From: Poecilobothrus nobilitatus
Lineage: Eukaryota; Arthropoda; Insecta; Diptera; Dolichopodidae
Reading direction: 5' to 3'
DNA length: 64,000 bases
Assembly: GCA_947095535.1 (NCBI GenBank)
Contig: OX352774.1
Coordinates: 75,144,416-75,208,415 of the forward strand
Of this stretch, positions 11,906 to 21,140 are shown piece after piece; the first letter of the stretch is position 1, and each line of letters begins with the position of its first letter. The translations under genes and the position numbers were made by a program. A model generated the notes under the pieces. That model was not told where the DNA came from. It saw nothing but the letters and a program-made list of their open reading frames with translations, and did no database searches.

Positions 11906-13204
11906 CATATCTATCGAAATCATTTCACTTATATACAGAAAGCTAGGAATCTTAAGTTGAGAAATAAACGATATTTATATTTAATCAATATATATTCTTG
12001 AATTCTGGTACAGAAATGAAACATAAATGATGTAAACATGTAACAGAACCGCAACGTTGCATCCATCGTTACAATAGGGTGTAATTCAAAATAAGTTGAT
12101 TGTCAAGAAATGAACTAAATAAAAAGCAAATTTATAAATCAAAAAGATTGAAATGGATAAAAAGGTTTAAAAAATTTTCAATTTTGTTTCATTCTTATAT
12201 ATCACTGGTAAAATTTCTAGGTAACTAGAAAAATGATTACTAATACTGACTGGTATGTTTGTATTAAAATAAAAAAGAAATTTATGTTACGCAGTAGATC
12301 TTGACACTTGAATGTATTTTTTGAAAACAAAAAAAAAACAATTAAAAATAAAAATAACACTATAGTAAGTTGAAACACTCCCCTTTTTTTATAAATTTCC
12401 TTACAAATGCGTGTGAATAAAATGATAAAATTATTATAAATAATAAAAAATTTTAAGTTTTTTAATTAAGAACCTAATAATCATTGTGACGACAATTTGA
12501 TTTTTTAACTTGATTAAATTGTACCTCAAGTACAGTTATCGTTTTAGGGGAAATTGGCAAGTGTGTGCGAACATATGTTCATTAATGATTAATGGCAATC
12601 AGAATCAAATATAAAAATTTCGAAAATATGAAATATAAATAATTTTATATCAAGAAACAGAAACACGTTACAATTAAATAAAATTTTTTAATTTATTTTT
12701 AGAATATATGTATAAAAAAATAAAAGAATACAAATTAATGCGTGCGATATGGTGTGTTCTATATACATACGTAAATTGTGATAACAAAAAAGGAAAATTA
12801 TACTATTTATAAAGAATTTTAAATTAAATTATCTCGGAATAAAAATATTTGTATTATATAAAATTTGCCCAACCACCTACCGTTGCACGAGTTGCTTCCA
12901 AATATTTGTTATGTTTTTTTATATGAAAAAAAAAATTTATGTTTATCGTTAAAATCGTTAAAAAATTTCTTCAAAATGCTGCTAACGTTCAAATATATTT
13001 GGAAATCTTAATAAAAGTTTGTAAAGAATTATTTAAAAAAAATTTTGTAAAAGGAAGAAAATGTGAGTAAAAATTGATTCTTCAAGGCCTTTTAATTATT
13101 GACCTCCTCTATCTAGTGTAGATTATTCCCTGTATATATGCAAGAAAGACGACATCTAAAAAGTATGAAGTCAATCGTCAATAGTCATGTTTGAAAAGCT
13201 GTAG
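11906..13204. other. AT-rich non-coding DNA
   Basis: Nothing recognised apart from A/T runs. No open frame of note and no repeat shared with the rest of the window was seen. Confidence 0.6.
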
Positions 13205-13321
13205 TACCACAACGTTTTAACCGATCGCATTTTTGAATTTTTCATTTGGGTAAACGAAGCTCTATACAAAATTTAACAAATTCGTCTAAAAAATTTTGTT
13301 TTGACATAAGGAAAACATGCC

Positions 13322-14260
13322 AGAACACCATTGTACTAAATTTAAAGGTTCTACTTTTGTTAGTTTTGGAATGCTCGTTTGTTCTTCTGCTCGTCCAGAA
13401 ATTTTCAAAATGCGAACCCATGTTTCAAATTCTCTCAAATGTCTGTTTCCAATTTTACAGAAAAGGAAACATAACAGAACACCCTTGTACTAAAAATAAA
13501 GGTTCTATCTTTGTTGGTTATGGAGATATTCTCGTTTGCTATAGGACTCATTCGAAAGCTTTCAAGATCCGAACCCATGAATCAATTCCTCCCAAATTTC
13601 AGATACATAAATAAAACACGAAAGAACACCATTGTACCAAATTCAAAGATTTTATCTTTGTTGGTTTTGGAGATAATCTGGGAGCTCTGGACTCGTTCGG
13701 AAGCTTTCAAAATTCGAACTCATGGACTAAATGCTCTTAAATTTCAGAGATATAAAGAAAACATGAAAGAACATCAGTGTATCAAATTTAAAATTTTTAT
13801 CTTTGTTGGTTTTGGAGATATACTGGTTTCTTCTGTGGCTCGTTCGGAAGCTCCAAAATCCGAACCAATGATCCAAATCCTTTCAAATTTGATCCCATGG
13901 CCCAAATCATGGCCCAACCAACTCATCAAGAAAACATGACAGAACATCCTTGTACGAAATTTTAAACTTCTATACTTTGTTGGTTTTGGAGATAATCTCG
14001 TTTGCTCTAGAGCTCGTTTGGAAGGTTCTAAAATCCGAATCCATGGACCAAATCCTCTCAAATTTCAGAAACTTAAATAAAACATGAAAGAACACCATTA
14101 TACCAAATTTAAAGGTTCTATCTTTGTTAGTTCTAGGCCTCGTTTAGAAGCCTCCAAAATCCCAACCCATGGACCAAATCTCTTAAATTTCAGAGACAAA
14201 ATTAAACATGAAAGAACACCATTATACCAAATTTAAAGGTTCTATCTTTGCTAATTTCGA
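13322..14260 (+). repeat. Tandem array of seven units, mostly about 147 bases
   Basis: The anchor AGAACACC (or AGAACATC) recurs at about 13322, 13476, 13623, 13768, 13941, 14089 and 14213, giving spacings of 154, 147, 145, 173, 148 and 124. Each unit continues with a variant of GGTTCTATCTTTGTTGGTTT, then GCTCGTTCGGAAGCTT and CCGAACCCATGGACCAAAT. Several 100-140-residue open frames here are repeat artefacts. Confidence 0.85.
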
Positions 14261-14532
14261 AGATATGCGTGTTCGGTTTTGGGAGTTGTATGGCAGGTAC
14301 CGAACCCAAGGTCCGATTTCGCCCATTTGCATTCCCTGCCTTTCTTTAGTCATTGTTGACCTACAGTATAAATTTCATCAAGATAGCATCATTAGTTTTT
14401 GAGTTATCGTGCGTACGAACGAATGGACGGACATCGCAAAATCGAGTCAGGAGGTGATCCTGATTCAGAATATATATACATGTCCATATCTAACTTCCTT
14501 TTGGTGGTTACAAACACCATGCCAAAGTTAAT

Positions 14533-14559
14533 ATAACCTATACTTGAGATGTAGGGTAT
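14533..14559 (+). other. Terminal hairpin of Helitron-like copy 1
   Basis: ATAACCTATA and TGTAGGGTAT form an imperfect stem around a short loop. The counterpart in copy 2 lies at 21110-21136. Confidence 0.65.
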
Positions 14560-14562
14560 AAT

Positions 14563-15493
14563 AATGGCCGCATTTTTGGAAGGTCAGAGGAATAGTCTTA
14601 CCAAATTTACATTTTAATTGTTGGCTGAAAAAAAAAAAAATCGAAAGACAAATATATAAATTGTAATTGTTAAACATTACGAAGTGTTAATGATTTAAGT
14701 GTTATCAAACCATATTTTAAAAGTAAAACCAGAAACAGTATGACATAACCTGATATGTTGTAAGTGATATAAATACATAATATTATGTTAGTTGCTAATT
14801 AATTTATATCAGACTTTCCAATTTCCAAAAAAATATAATCCTATACCTGTAATAATTTATACATATATTCAACAATTAATTTGTATGATTCATTTCTGGG
14901 AATTTCATAATGAAAATCAATTAACAATTTAATAATACTGACTGATGGTAGTATAATAATATAATAATAGTATAATAGTAGTATAATAGTAATAATAATG
15001 TCAATTATATGCTATCCCGACAAATGATTCATATTATCTAATTAATTGTCATAAAAATAATTTATTTGCCAAAAAACCAAAACTGACTTAACAATTTAAT
15101 AACTTAGTCATCAATAATAAAATTAATTTATAAGTATAGTTAGTCATCATATAAATCATCCATGAGCAACATTATTCAATATAATATATATATATATACA
15201 TATTGTACATTCCTATAAAAATGAAAGCAGCTATTATTTAAAGCACAAAAAGGTTGCGGTAGAAACTTTGAACATATTTGGGATCATACGAATTTAGGTA
15301 GAAGTGCTTGAAAAAACAGTAAAACTAAAACACAAACAACTTTTTATACTTCCAACTATGCTATCTTAGGTCATAAAAAAATTAACAGAAATGGAATTTT
15401 TTTCATAACTGGTATTATAACTTTTTTCTTTTTTAAAAAGTCAAATTGTAATCTCTATTATATTAAACAGTTATGAATTATTATTCTATTATA
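14563..15493. other. AT-rich non-coding DNA with (TAATA)-type microsatellites
   Basis: It has an irregular AGTATAATAATATAATA run at 14948-15000 and a (TA)n run at 15185-15200. No coding signal. Confidence 0.65.
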
Positions 15494-16051
15494 TGACTAT
15501 GGTGTAGTGGTTAAGTCGCCAGGAATTCAATTGGAGGATCTTGCGTTCAAACTTGGTCAGGTGATATAAAAAGAAATAAATAGTAACTTTCTATTGTAAT
15601 AATATTATTAATGTCTAATAATAATACATAGTTATTAATTAATAATAAATAATGAGTACTAATAACAATAGCTCTTACAGTAACACTGGATATATGCCTT
15701 AAATTATTACACCATGCAGGAAGGCGCTATATATTACCTAATGTTATAAATGTTGATGGCTTCGTCACTAATAGTAATAAGACTAGCAAAATAGTAATAA
15801 TAATAGGCGGATCTATTGTTTCCTTAGAGTTTCACTCTCCAATTCAAAGTTCCACATCCTTGTCCTACCCTGTCCAACCGCTAGTCTCTAGCCAATGTAC
15901 TGTGTTAGCAATTAAGAAGGTTATCCCATTATATTGGATAAAGAATTAGAGATTAGTAAACTGGATTTAGTGAGTTAGACTTTGAGTTAGAACTACCTAG
16001 GGAGTTTTCTTGGTGTCATTGGAAGATTTCCATCTCTCTTAGCAAAAGAAA
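15494..16051 (+). mobile_element. SINE-1, plus-strand copy 2
   Basis: It starts TGACTATGGTGTAGTGGTTA (A-box region about 15500-15515). The B-box-like GCGTTCAAACT is at 15543-15553. A TAATAA-rich stretch follows, then the body module with ATAGTAATAATAATAGGCGG and ATTGTTTCCTTAGAGTTTCA. The 3' domain has TTCTTGGTGTCATTGGAAGA and CCATCTCTCTTAG. The order matches the minus strand of 1170-1880 from end to end. The tail is only a short A run, so the end is approximate. Confidence 0.78.
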
Positions 16052-16538
16052 TATTTATCAACGAAATATTTATTAATATTTTCAACTTAACTCACACAAA
16101 ATTATTTTCTAATCATTGCATTCATTCATTTTTACATTCATTGTACATTAAAACTAAAATTTGATAAAATAATATTTTATTAAACTAAAATGAATAAATA
16201 GCTTATTTGTATTTGGAATTTTAATTCATTCTTACATATCACAGGTGAAGACAAAAATATTGTTAATAGTAAAATGAATCAATTTTTAATTGTTTTTTTT
16301 ATTTGTGTATATAAAATATATAAAATAAAATTTGACTTAAACAAAATTTATACTATTCTTTATTTATATAATATACATATTCATATGTTTGTGTATATAA
16401 ATATTTTTAACAGTCTTACTCATTTTGAGTCACATTATGAAATATTTTTCTTTGCCGTTAAATTTAAAATTCCTCAAAAATTGTCTAAACTTTACAATAT
16501 TTTTGAGGTTAAGAATTTGTTTTCAAATTTATTTATAA
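16052..16538. other. Short AT-rich spacer between two opposed SINE-1 copies
   Basis: About 490 bases of A/T-rich DNA. The open frame at 16274-16585 runs from this spacer into the SINE tail and has no domain. Confidence 0.6.
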
Positions 16539-16969
16539 TTTTTTTTTTCTCCCTAAGGTGGGTGGGAATCTTCCAAAGAAACTAAGCATTTCTCCCTTGG
16601 TAGTTCCACATTCTCATTGACTAAATTCACCCCCTTTTTTTTAGGGAATATAATGGGATGAAAGCCTTATCTGCTAGCGCAGTATATTGGCTAGGGAGTA
16701 GGGATAGGAAAGGCTAGGAAAATAGGCTGCGGAAACATTGAATTAGAAGTGGCACTGTAAGGAAACAATGAATCCGCCTACTATTATTTTTATTATTTTG
16801 CTAATAGTGTCTATAGTCGTTACAACAGTCACAACATGCAGTAGTATATAACACCTTACTGCATAAGGTCATTATTGAAGGTAACCCCACTATCACTGTA
16901 GCAGCTATTATTATTGGTATTAGTATTACTTCTTAATATTTGAACTCAAGACCCATGCCATGAGTCAGA
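16539..16969 (-). mobile_element. SINE-1, minus-strand copy 3 with damaged head
   Basis: The poly-A tail (T run 16539-16549) and the 3' domain (CTTTGGAAGATTCCCACCCA on the minus strand) lie on the left. The body holds one module copy where 1170-1880 has two. At the right end only GGTCTTGAGTTCAAATATT and TGACTCATGGCAT of the tRNA head survive, so most of the head is deleted. The copy lies about 490 bases from copy 2 in opposite orientation. Confidence 0.78.
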
Positions 16970-17392
16970 TTATAATATTTTTTCCCACAGAATAAAAAAA
17001 AAAGTAAACGATATAGTATTATAAAACTAAAGGTGTATCAACGAGCACATTTGCAAAAAGACAATAAAACGTCAGGAATTTAACAGAATCGTGGAATTTT
17101 TTAATATAAGAAAAAATTTTGAAAAATCGTAGGATGCACCGTCTTCAATTTTAAGAAAACCTTATGTATTTAAAAGATCCATTAGCTCATGTAAGAATAT
17201 GACATTGGAGATTTAATTTTTATGTTCAACCTACAATAAATTTACAGAAGTGTCTAAAAATATCGAATTTTCATTGTTAGATTACTAATAGTCCTTACAA
17301 ACAGGATGAAATAAAAGCATTTTTTATGAGCTAGCTTATACTAATTCTTAAAGATTTTTATTTTCTAAAATTTTTAGATTCTTACTGGAAGG

Positions 17393-17831
17393 GATATAGT
17401 TATGACTGTAATCAAGTAGTTGGACTTTTTTGACCTTATCTTCTTCCTCGTACTTATTTCATTATTATTATTACTAACCATAATACTAATATTAGCCAAT
17501 AATTAATTTTTAAAAAAAATTAATAATTAAAAAAAAAAATTTTAGTTTGCCACTAACCATTAACAATGATAACGTAATAGTAACCTTAGTTAATAAGGAA
17601 TATAATAGGAATATAAATACTAACTTCGGATAATAAGATAAAAATTGTAAAAAAAAAAAACATTAGTTTGAGGGCTTGAAAAAAAAATATAAATACTAAT
17701 TTACATAATAGGAATATAAATACTAACTTCGGATAATAAGATAAAAATTGTAAAAAAAAAAAAAAATTAGTTTGAGGGCTTGAAAAACCTCTTGAGTTCA
17801 TAAGCCCATTAAATAAAGTTTATTCTATTCT
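17393..17831 (+). mobile_element. Nested retroposon with 15-base target-site duplication
   Basis: ATTCTTACTGGAAGG occurs at 17378-17392 and again at 17832-17846, exactly flanking the insert. The insert ends TAAATAAAGTTTATTCTATT with a TTCTA-repeat tail rather than poly-A. It carries no coding sequence and contains a 103-base tandem duplication. It best fits the 3'-UTR of a 5'-truncated non-LTR element. The parent family was not identified. Confidence 0.75.
17604..17787 (+). repeat. Two tandem copies of a 103-base unit
   Basis: AATAGGAATATAAATACTAA followed by CTTCGGATAATAAGATAAAA, a poly-A run and TTAGTTTGAGGGCTTGAAAA occurs at 17604 and again at 17707. The two copies are nearly identical, so the duplication is recent relative to the surrounding repeats. 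Confidence 0.9.
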
Positions 17832-18060
17832 ATTCTTACTGGAAGGATTCCGAAGATATGGTGAAGCCAACATTTTACAAAATATGCTTTTACATAACTG
17901 TAAATGTAAATACCATTGATGCATACATCTTAAATTTCCTGTCCATTCCACAGCATTAATATTTTTCTGAGATTAATTCTTTTTGTAAATGTACAGACGG
18001 ACGAATAGAAGAACAGAGTGACCAACAAATTTTTTATTTTTTTTTGGAAAATGTTAAAAC

Positions 18061-18512
18061 CATCATAATCTAACAAAATTTAGTTGTCTGTAATTATTTT
18101 GTTATCTATAAATGGATATAATAATAATACTAATATTTATTCATTTCATAGTCTTTGTAGTTATTTTACAGTAGAGAACAACTTAAATTATTATTAAAAC
18201 GGTTTAATGTGGAAACAAAGTAAGAAGGGATAGTGAAAGAATTAATCAATTAGGTTTTCGTTTATTGATTCTGAATATTCGGAATATATCAAAAATAGAT
18301 TTTTTTAAAATAGTCTGAAAAACTAATCTGTGCAAACCTTTGCGAATGTCTGCGTTTATTACTAATTCTAGAAAAAAAATTGTTTTACGCGTTCTCTAAG
18401 CATTTTTGCATTATTGTTGATGCTTCCAGATTTAGTCTTATGTTTTATACAATATTTTTTTATTTTTCCATTACAATACGCTACTACAAAAGCGTAGATC
18501 CTTAAAAGCGAT
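18061..18512. other. AT-rich non-coding DNA
   Basis: Separates the REP-C copy from the LINE remnant. Nothing recognised. Confidence 0.55.
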
Positions 18513-18860
18513 GTACATTAGGCCGAAAATGGAGTATGATGCACACATTTGAGCTGGAGGCCCCTTGCAGCACTGGGTTATCTAGATAATGTGCAAAACA
18601 GAGCTATTCGTTTTATTAACTACCCTAGTGTTACTTCAAAGCTCACTCCACGCAGCCATTGCCGTACAGTTGGATCATTAACTCTATTTTATAGATATCT
18701 TGTAGGAATAAACACCTGTTCCAAAAAAATTAAATAGTTAATGCCTCCACTTAAAGGTTTTCCACGCTCTTTTTTCTCCTAAATCCCTTTTTCACAAGAA
18801 TCCCTTCCACATCCCCATCCAGTAAACCAAACTGTAGATTTGCATCAAAGGTCCCACTAC
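18513..18860 (+). pseudogene. Non-LTR retrotransposon reverse transcriptase, C-terminal remnant
   Basis: Translation gives YIRPKMEYDAHI, a stop and a frame change, then ALGYLDNVQNRAIRFIN, later GSLTLFYRYLVG, then LMPPLKGFPRS. These are the typical landmarks after the fingers-palm part of insect Jockey/CR1-type reverse transcriptases: IRPxxEY...W, LDxVQxRAIRxI, LxLFYRYxxG and the PP..FxR block. The copy is 5'-truncated and broken by at least one frameshift (about 18560) and several stops, so it is dead. It shares these blocks with 49868-50610. The SINE-1-like 3' domain at 18880 follows within about 30 bases, and the expected FFPRT..LWN block is missing. Confidence 0.75.
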
Positions 18861-18879
18861 CAACCTAAATTTTGATTTG

Positions 18880-18990
18880 AAAAAGGGCGAGGGAGGGGTT
18901 TGAATGGTTAAAGTTCAACACTATCCGGATGAATTACGTGCATTTCTTCTGGGTGACTTTCGAAGTTTTCCACCATCCTCGTAAAAAAAA
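18880..18990 (+). mobile_element. SINE-1-type 3' domain attached to a LINE remnant
   Basis: AGGGCGAGGGAGGGGTTTGA, then GTTAAAG, TTTCTTCTGGGTGACTTTCG and CCACCATCCTCGT, then a 9-A tail. It aligns with the last ~100 bases of SINE-1 (GAGGGAGGTGGGTTTAGTC ... CTTGGTGTCTTTGGAAGA ... CCCACCTCCC). No tRNA head precedes it; the LINE remnant does. Either a SINE fragment landed there or the LINE family shares this tail. Confidence 0.6.
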
Positions 18991-20227
18991 AGTCTAATAA
19001 TATTCCATCAAACGACTTACAAAATTAACTATGCAATTAACAATGTTACCAGTGCTTTTTAAAAGATCTGTATACAATTGTGACAGTATCGTATATTGAG
19101 CGCAACAATAAAAGAGGAAACAGATTATTTTATATTCTGACTTTCGACTACTTTACAGACAATCTCCTATATCAACTTTATGCCAACACTACAGCTATAG
19201 GAATCGATGATCTATTAAATTTATTATCTAATGAAGTATTTATCTTCGAATTTCTTCACGTATAACAAATATAAAAAATTAAGCATGAAAGTGTTAACAA
19301 ACTATCAGAGAAGATTTAAGCGAAGTAATTAATAAATATAAATAAGGGAAGTGCAACAACATAATATTGAATAATCTTGGATTTTAAAGAGAAACTCCAT
19401 TAACTGGTTGACTCAACACATTAACCAGTTCATTTTGTTAATTTGTTTTTGTAATTGTTCATTTTAAATATCAATTTCGCTGAGAGCGTAATTTGTATCT
19501 TTGCCTGTTTAATAAAAAAAGCTTTATAAAAAAAATAATTGCCGCATAGCTCTTGTCTATTCTATAGATCATAAGACAATTGAAAATTTTATTTTTTATT
19601 ATATACAATTATTCTTTTAAGTCATTTATTTCAGTCTTAACGTATTTTAGTACAGCGCAATTAAAATTAAAATTATTGTGATGTGCGAGAATGAACCACA
19701 GATCAAACAATTACAAATAGCTATTTTTAATTTTAATTACTACTGTTCAATAACCTTGGATTACAATTAAAGATAATTTTTATTCTATAGAAGAAATTTG
19801 TTGAGTCAACTTAATAACTATATAATTATTATTGTGCTGATAAGAATGTTTTATACATAATATGTATATGAAAAAAAAACAACTCGTTTTAAAGCTTTAT
19901 ATAGTCATAGTTGATAATTCATCTGTTCATCCGGTTGTAAAGTTTATTTTACAAAACAAAAACGAAACATGACAAGACAACTATTAATTAAATTTTCCAA
20001 GTTTTGTTCAAATATAGATTAAATAATTATCTATATCTTCTTATAACCTATAAATAAAACTATCGCCTATAGTAACTATGTATATAATAAATTGAAGTCA
20101 AGATTAAATTTGAAATTCTTAATATAAATAATTTTTTTCTTGTCAAGATTTCCTTAATCTGTATATGATTCATTTAAAAATTAAGAATTCTTTTAATTCT
20201 AGATAGATTTTCTTTGTATAATAAAAA
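18991..20227. other. AT-rich non-coding DNA
   Basis: No coding signal that I would support. The 61-residue open frame at 19080-19265 has unremarkable composition but no recognisable motif and no splice context. Confidence 0.55.
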
Positions 20228-20425
20228 CAAGTAAAAGTTACCGTAAGTCGATGCAACCGACTTATTTATATCCTACACCTAAAAAATTCAAATTAGATTA
20301 AAAATCCATAAGTTATTTTAGTTAGGTATTTAATATAACTAAACTAAAAAAATAAATGCTTTTACAACCTTTGTACAAAATTTCAGATTTTTATCTTTAT
20401 TAAATTCGAAAATAAGCTTGTTAGG

Positions 20426-20990
20426 TCTTGGGAAGTGTGTGAAGGCACGCGGATCACCATCCCAATTCATCTCAAATTTTAGAGACATCAACAGGGTAGA
20501 ACATTCTTATATCAAATTTCAATTTTATATATTTATTAATTTCAAAGATATGCTTGTTTGGTCTTGGGAGTTGTGTGGCAGATACCCGAACAACCATTCT
20601 AATTCATCTTAAATTTTGGACAAATCAGGGATTCAGGAAACAACACCCTAGTACCAAAATTGAAGTTTCTATCTTTATTAATTTCGAAGATATGCTTGTT
20701 CGGTTTTGGGAGTTGTATGGGAGGTACCCGAACGCCCACTCCAATTCATCTCAAATTTTAGGCAAATCAGGGATTCAGGAAAACACACCCTCGTACAAAA
20801 TTTTAAGTTTCTATCCTTATTAATTTCGAAGATATGCGTATTCTGTTTTGGAAATTGTATGGGAGGTACTCGAACGCATGGTCCGATTTCGCCCATTTAC
20901 AATCTCCGCTTTACTTGGTCATTGTTAAGCTACAGTATAAATTTCATCAAGATAGCATCATTATTTTTTGAGTTATCGTGCGTACGGACG
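20426..20990 (+). repeat. Four tandem units of 136-142 bases
   Basis: The anchor TTTTGGGAGTTGTATGG (first two: TCTTGGGA) recurs at about 20426, 20562, 20704 and 20846, giving spacings of 136, 142 and 142. Open frames of 64-96 residues across this stretch repeat the same peptide blocks and are artefacts. Confidence 0.85.
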
Positions 20991-21109
20991 GACTGACGGA
21001 CGGACATCGCTAAATCGACTCAGTAGGTAATCCTGATTCAGAATATATATACATGTCTATACCTAACTCGCTTCTTTTTGGTGGTTACAAACACCATACC
21101 AAAGTTAAT

Positions 21110-21136
21110 ATACCCTATACTTAATGTGTAGGGTAT
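21110..21136 (+). other. Terminal hairpin of Helitron-like copy 2
   Basis: ATACCCTATA pairs with TGTAGGGTAT (9 of 10) around CTTAATG. The element appears to stop a few bases after it. Confidence 0.7.
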
Positions 21137-21140
21137 AAAA

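Larger units (their letters stand above)
13205..14562 (+). mobile_element. Helitron/DINE-like non-autonomous element, copy 1
   Basis: An internal array of about seven repeats (13322-14260) is followed by a unique 3' part shared almost word for word with 20830-21140. That part includes TTTTTGAGTTATCGTGCGTA, GGACGGACATCGC, CCTGATTCAGAATATATATA and GGTGGTTACAAACACCAT, and ends in a hairpin at 14533-14559. A very similar end is, from memory, abundant in higher flies. Assignment to Helitron/DINE rests on the terminal hairpin, lack of inverted terminal repeats, no visible target duplication and internal tandem repeats, and remains an inference. The left boundary is uncertain. No protein is encoded. 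Confidence 0.65.
17030..18060 (+). repeat. REP-C copy interrupted by a later retroposon
   Basis: The left part (17030-17392) carries GTCTTCAATTTTAAGAAAAC, CTCATGTAAGAATATGACAT and AGTGTCTAAAAATATCGAAT. The right part (17832-18060) carries TACAGACGGACGAATAGAAG and TTTTTTTTTGGAAAATGTTA. These fall in the same order as in the uninterrupted copy at 39598-40335. The break is the insertion at 17393-17831, flanked by a duplicated target. Confidence 0.6.
20228..21140 (+). mobile_element. Helitron/DINE-like non-autonomous element, copy 2
   Basis: The left part has a TAAGTCGATGCAACCGACTTA stem-loop at about 20245 and TATCCTACACCT. Four ~140-base internal repeats follow, then the same unique 3' part as 14260-14562. 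That part contains GGTCCGATTTCGCCCATTT, TTTTTTGAGTTATCGTGCGT, GACGGACGGACATCGCTAAA and CCTGATTCAGAATATATATA, and ends in a hairpin at 21110-21136. The internal units (GATATGCTTGTTCGGTTTTG, GGAGTTGTATGGGAGGTA) also match the last units of copy 1, so the two elements share both array and tail. No coding capacity. Confidence 0.7.

Noticed and set aside
13246..14061. Open frames of 95-142 residues on both strands
   Set aside because: They repeat the same peptide blocks with the ~147-base DNA period and shift frame between units; products of the tandem array, not genes.
20418..20996. Overlapping 64-96 residue open frames
   Set aside because: Same cause: the ~140-base tandem units of Helitron-like copy 2.
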